From contig NZ_CP090066.1 in assembly GCF_021391535.1 (NCBI RefSeq), positions 2,369,501-2,433,500 of the forward strand: 64,000 nucleotides of DNA, read 5' to 3'. The stretch comes from Aurantimonas sp. HBX-1 (GTDB taxonomy: Bacteria; Pseudomonadota; Alphaproteobacteria; Rhizobiales; Rhizobiaceae). The translations under genes and the position numbers were made by a program. Below the pieces are notes generated by a model. The model was not told the DNA's origin, made no database searches, and saw only the letters and a list, made by a program, of their open reading frames with translations. Shown here piece by piece: positions 18,142 to 27,508 of this stretch (positions within the stretch are counted from its first letter, which is position 1; each line of letters begins with the position of its first letter).

Positions 18142-18962
18142 CCCGCACCCGCCGCGCCAGCCTCCTGGCCGGCGTCCTGCTGATCGGCTGGACCGTCCTG
18201 GTCTTCGCCTTCATCTTCGCGCCGGTCGTCTCGACCGTGGTCTTCTCCTTCAATGCCGACCGCTTCCCGGCGCTGCCCTGGGGCGGGTTCTCGCTGCAGT
18301 GGTACGAGGCGATCGCCGCCGACGAGACGATCCGACGCGGCCTGTGGAACAGCCTGGTCGTCGCCTTCGGCGCCTCGCTCATCGCCACCTTCCTCGGCTT
18401 CACCGCCGCCTATGTCGACTACCGCTTCCGCTTCTTCGGCAAGGGCATCTACATGGCACTGGCCGCCCTGCCCCCGACCGTGCCGGTGGTGATCATGGGC
18501 GTCGCCATGCTGACCTTCCAGGGCCGCATCGGCCTGTCGGGCACCATTCCGGGTCTCATCGCCGCCCATGTCGTCGTCTGCGCCCCCTTCGCCATGGCAC
18601 TGGTGCGCATGCGGCTCGCCGATCTCGACCGCGATCTGGAACCCGCCGCCTGGAACCTCGGCGCCGACCAGTGGACGACCTTGCGGGAGGTGGTGCTGCC
18701 CTTCGTCGCCCCGTCGCTGTTCTCGGCGCTGCTGATCACCGCCTCCGTCTCCTTCGACGAGTTCATGATCGCCTGGTTCATCTCCGGGCTGAACGAGACG
18801 CTGCCGGTGCGCGTCCTTGCCATGCTGCAGGGCCAGGTCAGCCCGCGCATCAACGCCGTCGGCGCGCTGGTCTTCGGTGTCAGCATCCTGCTCGTCGTCG
18901 TCGCCCAGCTCGTCGCCGCCCGGCGCCTCGCCGCCGCACGCCTCAAGGGAAGCGACCAATGA
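18138..18962 (+). CDS. ABC permease, PotC type
   Basis: A 274-aa permease forming the second half of the channel, with the EAA loop LEPAAWNLGADQWTTLREVVLP and the FDEFMIAWFISG segment characteristic of PotC. It overlaps its neighbours on both sides by 4 nt (ATGA), so expression of the three subunits is tightly coupled. Confidence 0.93.
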   Translation: MTRTRRASLLAGVLLIGWTVLVFAFIFAPVVSTVVFSFNADRFPALPWGGFSLQWYEAIAADETIRRGLWNSLVVAFGASLIATFLGFTAAYVDYRFRFFGKGIYMALAALPPTVPVVIMGVAMLTFQGRIGLSGTIPGLIAAHVVVCAPFAMALVRMRLADLDRDLEPAAWNLGADQWTTLREVVLPFVAPSLFSALLITASVSFDEFMIAWFISGLNETLPVRVLAMLQGQVSPRINAVGALVFGVSILLVVVAQLVAARRLAAARLKGSDQ

Positions 18963-20041
18963 CTCCCACCATGATCGAGCTCGACCAGGTCGCGAAGGCC
19001 TATGGCGACCAGATGGCCGTCGCCGACGTGTCGCTGGAGATCCGCAAGGGCGAGTTCATCGCGCTGATGGGCCCGTCCGGCTGCGGCAAGACCACGACGC
19101 TGCGCATGCTGGCGGGCCTCGAGACCCCCACCACCGGCGAGATCCGCCTTTGGGGCCGGCGCATCAACGAGGACGCCGCCTGGTCCCGCGACACGCCGCT
19201 GGTCTGGCAGAACTATGCGCTGTTCCCGTTCATGACGGTGCGCAGGAACGTCGAGTTCGGGCTGAAGCACCGCGGCACGCCGCCGCGCGAGCGCACCGCC
19301 AAGGCGGACGAATGGCTCGCCCGGATGGGCATCGGCGAACTCGCCGAACGGATGCCCGGCCAGCTCTCCGGCGGCCAGCGCCAGCGCGTCGCGCTTGCCC
19401 GCGCGCTGGCGACCGAGCCCGAGCTGCTGCTGCTCGACGAGCCGCTGAGCGCCCTCGACCCGCATCTGAAGGTCAAGATGCAGGCCGAACTCGTGCGGCT
19501 GCACCAGGAACTCGGCATCACGTTCATCTGCGTCACGCACAGCCCGTCCGAGGCCTTCGCCATGGCCGACCGGGTGGTGATCATGAGCGAGGGCCGCATC
19601 CAGCAGGTCGGCGCGCCGCGCGCCATCCACCGGCGGGCGGAGAACCGCTTCGTCGCCGAATTCCTCGGCGGCTCGAACCTGATCGCCGGCACGATCGCGT
19701 CCCGGAATGCCGGCCTCATCACCATCGACACCGCGAGCGGCCCGCTGCTCGCCCGCACGTCGGACGACCAGGGGCTGTCTCCCGGCGACGCGGCGACCCT
19801 GGTGGTCGGCACCGACCGCGTGGCGATCACGAGCGAGCGCCCCGCCAGCGGCAACGCGCTGGAGGCCCACGTCGCGACGCTCGATTTCGTCGGCGCCTCC
19901 GTCACGGTGTTCATGGAGACGCCGGCCGGACTCGAGATCCGGGCGCAGCTCTCCTCACGCGATCTCGACGCAATGCCGCTCGCCCCGGGCGACGCGGTGT
20001 TCGTCCACTGGCCCGCAGAGGCCGGCTATTTCCTTGCATGA
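18959..20041 (+). CDS. ABC ATPase, PotA type
   Basis: A 360-aa nucleotide-binding subunit: Walker A GPSGCGKTT near residue 38, Q-loop QNYALFPFM, ABC signature LSGGQRQRVALARA, Walker B ELLLLDEPLSALD, H-loop THSPSEAFA. A C-terminal TOBE domain follows from about 275. ATG 18959 overlaps the PotC-type stop. A longer frame from 18119 is only the PotC region read out of frame. Confidence 0.94.
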   Translation: MTPTMIELDQVAKAYGDQMAVADVSLEIRKGEFIALMGPSGCGKTTTLRMLAGLETPTTGEIRLWGRRINEDAAWSRDTPLVWQNYALFPFMTVRRNVEFGLKHRGTPPRERTAKADEWLARMGIGELAERMPGQLSGGQRQRVALARALATEPELLLLDEPLSALDPHLKVKMQAELVRLHQELGITFICVTHSPSEAFAMADRVVIMSEGRIQQVGAPRAIHRRAENRFVAEFLGGSNLIAGTIASRNAGLITIDTASGPLLARTSDDQGLSPGDAATLVVGTDRVAITSERPASGNALEAHVATLDFVGASVTVFMETPAGLEIRAQLSSRDLDAMPLAPGDAVFVHWPAEAGYFLA

Positions 20042-20059
20042 CGACAGGACGGAGCTGAC

Positions 20060-21562
20060 ATGACGACATTCATCCGGGGCGCGACGCTGCTGGCAATGGG
20101 CGGCGGGACCGGCGCGGAGCCGTTCACCGGCGACCTCCTGATCGAGGGCGACCGGATCGCCGCGATCGGGCCGTCGCTTGCCGTGCCGGAGGGCGCGACG
20201 ATCATCGAGGGGGCCGGCAAGCTGGTCATGCCCGGCCTCGTCAACGCCCATCTCCATTCCAACGAGGCGCTGTTCAAGGGTCGCTACGACAACATGCCGC
20301 TCGAGGTGTGGATGCTCTATGCCTACCCGATCCGGGCCGCGAAGGCGCTCCCCCCGCGCCTGGTCTATCTCCGCTCGATGCTCGTCGCGATGGAATCGCT
20401 GCGCACCGGCGTCACCTGCATCACCGACGACCTCTACGAAAGCCCGCGCTCGGAGCTGGAACTGATGGGCGCGGCGATCGACGCCTATGACGACGTCGGC
20501 ATCCGCGCCACGGTCTCCGCCCATGTCGTAAACCGCAACTTCCTCGACACGATCCCCTTCACCCGCGACTACGTCCCGACGCATCTGCAGGAAGAGATCG
20601 ACGCCATCCAGCCGGTGACGACGCCGGACTATCTCGCCTTCGTCAGGGAGGCGCATGCCCGCTTCCACGGGCGGTCGGGCCGCATCCGGACGATGCTCGC
20701 GCCCTCGGCGCCGCAGCGCTGCACGCCGGAGCTGATGCTGGCGGCCAACGAGCTGGCGAAGGAATGGAACGCGCCGTTCCACACCCACATCGTCGAGACC
20801 AAGGTGCAGGCGGTCACGGGGCCGGAATTCTACGGCAAGTCGCTGATCGCCTACATGGACGATCTCGGCCTGCTGAACCCGTGGACGACCATCGCCCATT
20901 CGATCTGGGTCAGCGATGCCGACATCGAGCGCATGGGCAGAGCCGGGGTCTCGGTCTGCCACAACGCCATCTCCAACCAGAAGCTCGGCGCCGGCTCCGC
21001 GCCGGTGCGCAAGCTGCTCACGGCCGGCGTCAATATCGGCCTCGGCTCCGACGGCATCTGCTCCAACGACACGCCGCGGATCTTCGACGTGATGAAGGCC
21101 GCGGCCCTGATGCACAAGGTCAACAATCCCGACTGGTCGCGCTGGCTCAACGCCAGCGAGGTGCTGCACGCGGCCACCCTCGGCGGCGCCCGTACCGCGC
21201 TGCTGCACGAGGAGACCGGGTCGCTGGAGGCCGGCAAGAAGGCCGACCTGCTGATCCTCGACGCGCAGACCGCCAGCTTCACGCCGCTCAACGACGTCCG
21301 CAACCACCTCGTCTACTGCGAGAACGGCTCCTCGATCGAGAAGGTCTTCGTCAACGGCGAGATGGTGGTCGAGAACGGTCGCCTGACCCGCGTCGACGAG
21401 AAGGCGCTGCTCGCCGAATTGCGGGCACTGATGCCGGAGTTCCTCGAATACACCAAGGGGGTCGAGGCGGCGAACGGCGAGCTGGAGCCGGCCTTCACGA
21501 AGGTCGTGCAGCGCTGCTACGGCATGGATGTCGGCATGACGCGCTGGGCCTCCGATGCGTGA
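20060..21562 (+). CDS. ATZ/TRZ-type amidohydrolase (deaminase/hydrolase)
   Basis: A 500-aa metal-dependent amidohydrolase of the TrzA/AtzA/guanine-deaminase-like group. Metal motif NAHLHSNE with His64 and His66, FHTHIVE mid-protein, TIAHSIWVS, and GLGSDGICSND carrying the catalytic Asp. It has a single mononuclear site and the usual N/C beta-sandwich. GGAG precedes ATG 20060. Nineteen nt after the PotA-type gene, so it is in the same operon. It probably deaminates or opens a heterocycle that the transporter imports; the exact substrate is unknown. Confidence 0.9.
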   Translation: MTTFIRGATLLAMGGGTGAEPFTGDLLIEGDRIAAIGPSLAVPEGATIIEGAGKLVMPGLVNAHLHSNEALFKGRYDNMPLEVWMLYAYPIRAAKALPPRLVYLRSMLVAMESLRTGVTCITDDLYESPRSELELMGAAIDAYDDVGIRATVSAHVVNRNFLDTIPFTRDYVPTHLQEEIDAIQPVTTPDYLAFVREAHARFHGRSGRIRTMLAPSAPQRCTPELMLAANELAKEWNAPFHTHIVETKVQAVTGPEFYGKSLIAYMDDLGLLNPWTTIAHSIWVSDADIERMGRAGVSVCHNAISNQKLGAGSAPVRKLLTAGVNIGLGSDGICSNDTPRIFDVMKAAALMHKVNNPDWSRWLNASEVLHAATLGGARTALLHEETGSLEAGKKADLLILDAQTASFTPLNDVRNHLVYCENGSSIEKVFVNGEMVVENGRLTRVDEKALLAELRALMPEFLEYTKGVEAANGELEPAFTKVVQRCYGMDVGMTRWASDA

Positions 21563-22355
21563 GGCAGAGCCAAAGGTCCGGCTCGCCGATATGAGCTGGA
21601 TGGAATTCGCCCGGCGCGTGAAGGAGGACGATCCGATCGTCTTCCTGCCGATCGGCGCTACCGAGCAGCACGGCCCGCATCTGCCGCTGTCCACCGACGT
21701 CATCCTGCCGGAAAGCATCGCGCTGAAGGTTGCGGAGCGGCTCGGCGGCATCGTCGCCCCGTCACTCGCCTACGGCTACAAGTCGCAGCCGAAGACCGGC
21801 GGCGGCAATCATTTCCCCGGCACGCTCAGCCTCAATGCGGCGACCCTCGTCGCGCTGATACGTGACATCATCAACGAGCTGGCGCGCCACGGCGTGCGCC
21901 GGATCGTCCTCTTCGACGGCCACATGGAGAACCAGTGGTTCATCACCGAGGCGGCTGACCTTGCCCTCACCGACCAGCGGCGCGAGGGCGTCACCGACCT
22001 GAAGATCGTCAAGCTGGGCTACTGGGAATTCATCACCCCGGCCACGGAAGCGATCCTGTTTCCGGACGGGCTGATCAGCTGGGCGCTGGAGCACGCGGCG
22101 GTGATGGAGACGTCGGTGATGCTGCATCTGCGGCCGGACCTCGTCGACGCGGCGGCAATCCCGGACAATCCGCCCGCCGAGTTTCCGCTCTTCGACCCCT
22201 ACCCGTTCGACCTTGCCCCGATCCCTGCGGACGGCGTCCTCAGTTCGGCCGCCAGCGCCAGTGCCGAGAAGGGCCGCGCGGTCGTCGAGCAGGTGGTGCC
22301 GGACATCGCCGCGGCGCTGGCCCGGCACTTCGCGGCCCCGCCCGCGGGCGGGTGA
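21555..22355 (+). CDS. Creatininase family amidohydrolase
   Basis: A 266-aa protein of the creatinine amidohydrolase family, cytoplasmic and two-metal. Metal residues are visible in GATEQHGPHLPLSTD (Glu37, His39, Asp48) and DGHMENQWF (His123, Glu125). The aromatic pocket residues of true creatininase also have counterparts (YWEF with Trp157, ISWALEH with Trp176), unlike more remote family members. It overlaps the amidohydrolase gene by 8 nt. Likely reaction: opening of a cyclic amide such as creatinine. No creatinase or sarcosine oxidase gene is in the window. Confidence 0.88.
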   Translation: MREAEPKVRLADMSWMEFARRVKEDDPIVFLPIGATEQHGPHLPLSTDVILPESIALKVAERLGGIVAPSLAYGYKSQPKTGGGNHFPGTLSLNAATLVALIRDIINELARHGVRRIVLFDGHMENQWFITEAADLALTDQRREGVTDLKIVKLGYWEFITPATEAILFPDGLISWALEHAAVMETSVMLHLRPDLVDAAAIPDNPPAEFPLFDPYPFDLAPIPADGVLSSAASASAEKGRAVVEQVVPDIAAALARHFAAPPAGG

Positions 22356-23458
22356 TCCCTGTCCGGACGTCGGTCCTCATTTAACTGCAGGCCGCCACGG
22401 CGCGGCGAGAAGACGGCCCGGGTTTCGCAGGTCGGGCTCTGGCGAGACCCGTCCCGCACAGACCGGCAGCGTTGGCAGTCATTTGTCTGAACGATGGTGG
22501 GCCCGGCAGGAGTCGATCCTCGGCTACACTTATCGAGCAAATTCAATAAATTAACCGTCAGCGCCTCAGCCATGTTATGCAGTTTATGCAGCACCCGCAA
22601 GCCGGCAGCGTCGAATCTTAGGACCGCAATTGGCCGCGGCGTCGAAGCGGAACGGGGAGAGAGGCACAAAGTCAGATCCGAGGTCGATTCCTCCGCTTGA
22701 TGGCACTCCAAAGGTGCGAAGCGCCAAAAAAGAAGATCCGCGGGTGCGTCGCCGTTTTCGCCAGCAGGTTTTTCGCCACGATCGTCAGCGGCCAGCTGAT
22801 AGGCTTGACGGTGACGGAGACAAACGCGGTATTCACCGTCACCCACACGTCGCCAAAGGTCGCCTGCATTGCTCGCCCGCGATGACGTCGAATGGCGAGC
22901 CTAAGTACTAGTATCCGCTCCCGGGCGCGGAAGCGGCGCCTTGGGATTACTCACTCCGGTACGCTTCCCTCGCCGTGGTGTGCGTGCGGCGAAGTTGGGT
23001 GGGCGGCGTCACGGTTGATGGCTTTTCCGCTGCATTCTTTTGCAGCGCAGGGTCGCTTCCGTCAACGTGGTGCGCCATATCCGCTATGGGCCGAGCAAGG
23101 GTGGCTGATGGCCCGCACGGGAGACATTATTGACCGTCCTGGCGTGGCTCCTCCAACGCAGTTCCAACATCCTCGTCATCCCAGGCATATCGCGTCGAGC
23201 TCATCTCCACACGAACGTCGCGGCGTCCTCTCTTCGGCTCTCAACCGATCATACCCGTCGATTGAACGAACTTCCCGACGCGCGCTGACAGAACGCGAGG
23301 GCGCTTGCTGTTTGAGCGGTGCCCTCGCCCCCTCGTTCCAAACGAAGCGCGAGTGAGATGCCCGCTTCTCATCCTCGATTGCCCGTCGCACCAGGCGCTC
23401 ACCGATCTTCCGGCATTCGGTCGCCGGCTTGCTTCACCGCCATTCCTGTCCCGGCATC
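22356..23458. other. 1.1-kb stretch without a supported gene
   Basis: Several short frames exist on both strands (for example 22672-22869, 22892-23356, 23176-23391), but none has a ribosome binding site plus family resemblance. Codon patterns differ from neighbouring genes and the DNA is locally less GC-rich. Two hairpins stand out: CGCTGCA-N6-TGCAGCG at 23028-23047 and GCGAGGGC-N18-GCCCTCGC at 23295-23328. No transposase, tRNA or terminal inverted repeats were recognised. It may be a decayed insertion or hold unrecognised RNA. Confidence 0.5.
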
Positions 23459-24571
23459 TCAGCCTGCCTTGGCCGCAGCAGCGCTCGGCGTGATGTTTGC
23501 AGCCTCCGGAGCCGTCGCCAGGGCGAGCGCCGCCAGGAAGCGTTCCATCAGCGGGGAGTCTCCGAAGCGCCGATACTGGCGCTCGGACTCCAGCGAGAAT
23601 TCGGGCTTGACCGCACGCAACCTACCCATCGCCGCCTGCGCTTCGTCCTGACGGCCGAGATCGGCCAGCAAGGCGCTCCAGATCAGCAGGCAATCCGCCT
23701 CGTTGGGCGATGTCATGAGGCACTGGCCGAGGACTTCTTCCGCTTCTTCCGTCTTCCCCGCCGCGTAAAGCGCCTGACCGTGCACGTAGACGTAATATTG
23801 TGGCGCCAGCGGCTGCAGCCGGCGTGCGCGCTCCGCGTTCTCGACCGCATCGTCGTAGCGATCGAACCGCACTTGCGCCTTGGCCAGCGCCATCAGGCTG
23901 TCGGGGTCGTTGGGATTGAGTTCCACGGCACGAAGGCCGGCCTGCATGGCGTCCGCATAGGCGCCCTTCGCGGCAAGGCCAAAGCTCAGGACCTGGTAGG
24001 CAGCGGCTAGGTTGGGCTCCAGCTGAATGGCTTGGCGGGCCTCACTCAAACCGGCCTCGATCTCTGGAGCCGACGCTCGACCGGTCAGGCCATTCACGGC
24101 ATCGACGATGTAGGTCATGCCCAGCCCGGCGCGAGCAGCGGCATAGCCGGGATCGAGTTCCAGGGCCCTGAGGAGCAAGGCGCGCGCGGCCAGCAGCGCG
24201 TCGCCGTCCGACGAGCCGTGCTTGTACTGGCTGCGGGCGCGCAGCACGAGATCATAGGCTTGCAGGCTGTCCGTCGGCTGTTGCGCTGCGGCGGCCACCT
24301 CCGACTGCCGGACGTAGGAGCCGACGTGCGAGACGATCTCGGCAGCAAGGTCTGCCTGCAGGAGGAAGACGTCGCCGACACGGCGGTCGTAGCTGCTCGA
24401 CCAGAGATGGGCACCGGTCCTGGTCTCGACCAACTGGGCGACGACGCGAAGCTGGTCTCCGGCGCGCCGTACACTGCCTTCGACTATGTAGTCGGCATTG
24501 AGCCGCTTGCCGATCTCCCGCACATAGACCGCCTGGCCGCGCATGGCGAAGGTGGAGTTCCGGGCGATGAC
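23459..24571 (-). pseudogene. Headless TolB-like/TPR half of an adenylate-cyclase fusion
   Basis: The frame begins inside a well-known architecture: VIARNSTFAMRGQAV, then VREIGKRLNADYIVEGSVRR, GAHLWSSSYD, and TPR repeats from about residue 150 to 340. In intact proteins this follows a class III cyclase domain and a segment containing IAVLPF. That segment is absent here. An in-frame TAG (24584-24586) lies just upstream, and no ribosome binding site precedes the first ATG (24544). The cyclase gene next door stops 13 nt away in another frame. I read this as the deleted and frameshifted 3' half of the cyclase gene. Confidence 0.7.
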
Positions 24572-24596
24572 CTTAGTCTGTTCCTATAACCTGGTT

Positions 24597-25709
24597 TTAC
24601 GGAAGGACGTCGGTCTTCGCTCTGAACATCCGCAAGCCATGGAGGTGCACCGCTTCCGATCGGCCGCGCAGAATATGGGCACCCTCGTCCGTCAGCTTTG
24701 CGGCCAATCTCATGCTGCCTTCGGAATGAAGCGCCTCAACAATCGAGGCGGTCACAAGCAGATCAACATCAAGTTCCCGGCAATGGGCCTCGACCCGGCT
24801 GGCGACGTTGACGGTATCCCCGACGACGGCAAGCTCGAACCTTCCCACGCCGCCAATCTCCCCTTGCAAGACCTCCCCGTAGTGGATTCCCACCACGATA
24901 CGTATTGGGGGCTTTCCGGCGGCGGCGCGTCGCATGTTCCACTCGCTAATCCTCGTGACGATCTCGAGCGCCGACAGCACGGCGTTGGTGGCATCACGCG
25001 CGCCCGTGTGCGGCACACCAAAGACGGCGAACAGGCCGTCGCCAAGGTATTTGTCGATCATGCCGCCATTAGCAAAGACGCGGTCGCTCAGGATTCGATG
25101 CAGATCTCGCAGCAGTTCCATGGTCTCGTCCGCCGACGCATCCGCACAAAAGGCGGTAAACCCGACCATGTCAGCGAAGAGAACCGCAGCCGGCTGGCTC
25201 CGGACGAGAGTCGGCATATTTAGGTCGGCCAGTTCATTGACCAGTTGTGGCGGGAAGAAGCGGGCGAGGTTTGCGCGCTGCCGCTGGGTTGCGATCAGAT
25301 CCTCGGCCGCTGTGATGCTTCGGCAGGCCAGCAGCGTCGTGACCGCTATAGCCGCAACGCTCATGGACATCCGCAATGTTGCCGAATCCGGCAACATCCA
25401 GCGGTGAACGAGGAGCCAGCTCGTTACGGTGAGCACTATGCAAACAATGGCTGCAATACATACGAATGTAATATTCCGTGAGGCTGCGACCACCAAAACC
25501 ACGACAACGTAGAGAACAGCTACCGCAAACTCGACGCGAACTAGCGTGTCTACCGCGAAGATGACTGACGCCAATGCACCGCTGGCGAGCAGCGGATTGA
25601 GCCTGCCGGGTGACGACCTACGGCCGAGAACCGAAGCCGGTCCATCGGCCACAACGCCGTCGCCCGCCGCTGGATGAGGGCGCACGCGATTAGATTGGAT
25701 CAATGCCAT
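24597..25709 (-). CDS. Membrane-anchored class III adenylate/guanylate cyclase
   Basis: About 370 aa from ATG 25709 (a GTG at 25805 is the alternative; neither has a good ribosome binding site). The N-terminal half carries six or so hydrophobic helices. The C-terminal half is a catalytic CHD domain: VLFADMVGFTAFCADASADE with the metal Asp, MIDKYLGDGLFAVFGVP with the second Asp, and VGIHYGEVLQGEIGGVGRFELAVVGDTVN in pieces. Catalytic residues look intact, so it can make cAMP or cGMP. The protein ends right after the domain because the TolB/TPR part has been lost or split off. Confidence 0.82.
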   Translation of the reverse strand: MALIQSNRVRPHPAAGDGVVADGPASVLGRRSSPGRLNPLLASGALASVIFAVDTLVRVEFAVAVLYVVVVLVVAASRNITFVCIAAIVCIVLTVTSWLLVHRWMLPDSATLRMSMSVAAIAVTTLLACRSITAAEDLIATQRQRANLARFFPPQLVNELADLNMPTLVRSQPAAVLFADMVGFTAFCADASADETMELLRDLHRILSDRVFANGGMIDKYLGDGLFAVFGVPHTGARDATNAVLSALEIVTRISEWNMRRAAAGKPPIRIVVGIHYGEVLQGEIGGVGRFELAVVGDTVNVASRVEAHCRELDVDLLVTASIVEALHSEGSMRLAAKLTDEGAHILRGRSEAVHLHGLRMFRAKTDVLP

Positions 25710-25972
25710 GAGATTATTCGCCAGCAGAAGTCTCGAACGAGGGAGTGGAGGATGGTGATCGCTGTAACCCGCACCGCCTTGGAAACTTGTGGGCCATCGC
25801 TGCACGGCGACGAGGAAGGCCGTGCAAGAGCCTAGTTACCGATGGCAGGGAACGAGCGGTCAGAGCGTGGTGCTGATCATCCGATTGTCGCGCCGCCGGA
25901 CGGATATCGACGGGCTTGGCGATGAAGGCGGCGTCACGTGCCGAGCGGCCCTGCGGGCCTAGATCGGTCAGC

Positions 25973-26686
25973 CTAACCCGGCGCCGTCTCCGCGAGGGCC
26001 AAGTCCACGGCAGCCTCGGCGTGGATGGCCGTCGTGTCGAACAGCGGCACGGCGCTGTCCTCCGGGCCGACCAGCAGCATGATCTCCGTGCAGCCCAGGA
26101 TCACCGCCTCTGCCCCGCGCTCCACCAGGCGGGCGATCACCCCGCGATAGGCCTGGCGCGAGGACGGCTCGACCCGACCCTGCACCAGTTCCTCGTAGAT
26201 CACCCGGTGCACCAGCGCCCGGTCGTCGTCCTCCGGGACCAGCACCGCCAGCCCGTGCCGGTCGGCGAGCCGTCCCCTGTAGAAGTCCTGTTCCATGGTG
26301 AAGGCGGTTCCCAGCAGGCCGACCTTTCCGAAGCCGGCCGCCTTGATCCGCTCCGCCGTCGGGTCGGCGATGTGCAGCAGCGGCAGTTTGATGGCCGCCT
26401 CCACCTGGTCGGCCATGCGGTGCATCGTGTTGGTGCAGATCACCACGAAGTCCGCGCCGCCGCGCTCCAGACGTTGCGCCGCGGCGACCATCTCGGCGGC
26501 GGCGTCGTCCCAACGCCCGGCGTGCTGCAACGCTTCGATCTCGCCGAAGTCGAACGACCACATGAGGCAGCGCGCCGAACGCAGGCCGCCCAGTCGAGCG
26601 CGCACGGTCTGGTTGATGATACGGTAGTACTCGGTCGAACTTTCCCAGCTCATCCCGCCGATGAGGCCGATGACTTTCTGCGACAC
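25973..26686 (-). CDS. Aspartate/glutamate racemase family protein
   Basis: A 237-aa cofactor-independent racemase. The two catalytic cysteines are present in ICTNTMH (Cys84) and ILGCTEI (Cys199), and the family N-terminus KVIGLIGGMSWEST-like is intact. The start is GTG 26686 with GGAG at 6 nt; an upstream TTG (26698) lacks one. Aspartate racemase or an amino-acid-like substrate is likely. It lies downstream of, and on the same strand as, the molybdo-oxidoreductase, with a 45-nt gap. Confidence 0.9.
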   Translation of the reverse strand: MSQKVIGLIGGMSWESSTEYYRIINQTVRARLGGLRSARCLMWSFDFGEIEALQHAGRWDDAAAEMVAAAQRLERGGADFVVICTNTMHRMADQVEAAIKLPLLHIADPTAERIKAAGFGKVGLLGTAFTMEQDFYRGRLADRHGLAVLVPEDDDRALVHRVIYEELVQGRVEPSSRQAYRGVIARLVERGAEAVILGCTEIMLLVGPEDSAVPLFDTTAIHAEAAVDLALAETAPG

Positions 26687-26731
26687 GTCATTCTCCAATC
26701 GGGCACCGCGGACGAACCGCCGCCAGCGTCT

Positions 26732-27508
26732 TCAGATCCCCGCATACCATTGGTAGCCGCGGTCTTCCCAGAAGCCGCCCCGGCCGCCCCACAGGCCGCT
26801 GAAGCTGTCGACGATCTCGATACGCATGACGTATTTGGCATGCTTGTAGCCAAGCTGCCTCTCCACCCGCAGCCGCAGCGGGGCGCCGTGCCCGACCGTG
26901 AGGTCCTGGCCGTTCATCGCGTAGGCGAGAATCGTCTGGGGATGGAACGCGTCGACCAGGTCGATGCTCTCGTAGTAGACGCCGCTGCCGTCGAGCGTCT
27001 TTTCCAGTTCGTCGGCGCAGTGGAAGACCACGAAGCGGGCATCCGGTTTCATCTCCGCGGCTTGCAGGATGAGGCCGAGTGGGGTGCCGGTCCACTGGCC
27101 GATCGCGCTCCAGCCCTCGACGCAGTCGTGGCGGGTGATCTGGGTGCGGGACGGGAGCTTCCTCAGGTCGGCCAGCGAGAATTCCATCGGCCGGTTCACC
27201 AGGCCGTCGACCTTCAATCGCCAGTCGGCAAATCCGTTCTCGTGGAGCGCGGCATATTCCTCGCTGTCGGGGCTTTGCGTGCCGTTGACCCGGAACGTCG
27301 GCGAGATGTCCGCCGCCGAAAACTCCCGCGCCAGGGTCTCCTGGCCGAGCAGCAGGCGCTGCGCCCCCATCGTCAGCTTCTCGGCCGATCGCAGCACTGC
27401 GTCGACGTCTTCGTTCTGCTCCAGGGCGTCGCAGCCGCCGAGCGCGAGCACGCCCGCGCCGAGCGTACCGCCGACGAGAAAGCGACGGCGTGTCAGAAGA
27501 TCGGTCAT
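26732..27508 (-). CDS. Tat-exported molybdopterin oxidoreductase, sulfite-oxidase fold
   Basis: A 258-aa protein with a twin-arginine signal (TRRRFLVGGTLGAG) that also contains a lipobox LALGGC at Cys26, suggesting a Tat-secreted lipoprotein. The sulfite-oxidase/YedY-type Moco domain has the Mo-ligand Cys in RHDCVEGWSAIGQWTG (Cys129) and a C-terminal HAKYVMRIEIVDS stretch. It overlaps the cytochrome b gene by 4 nt, so the pair probably works as a quinol-driven periplasmic reductase, as MsrP-MsrQ does, though the partner is a different cytochrome type. Substrate unknown. Confidence 0.9.
   Translation of the reverse strand: MTDLLTRRRFLVGGTLGAGVLALGGCDALEQNEDVDAVLRSAEKLTMGAQRLLLGQETLAREFSAADISPTFRVNGTQSPDSEEYAALHENGFADWRLKVDGLVNRPMEFSLADLRKLPSRTQITRHDCVEGWSAIGQWTGTPLGLILQAAEMKPDARFVVFHCADELEKTLDGSGVYYESIDLVDAFHPQTILAYAMNGQDLTVGHGAPLRLRVERQLGYKHAKYVMRIEIVDSFSGLWGGRGGFWEDRGYQWYAGI

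Noticed and set aside
18119..20041. 640-codon plus frame ending with the PotA-type ATPase
   Set aside because: The first 280 codons are the PotC-type gene in another frame; the ATPase starts at 18959.
22337..22352. Perfect 16-bp palindrome CCCGCCCGCGGGCGGG at the end of the creatininase gene, considered as terminator
   Set aside because: It lies inside the last codons, has no loop and no T-tract; GC-rich palindromes of this kind arise easily at this composition.
22199..22846. 215-codon minus frame overlapping the creatininase end
   Set aside because: It is partly antisense to the creatininase gene and shows no family resemblance or ribosome binding site.
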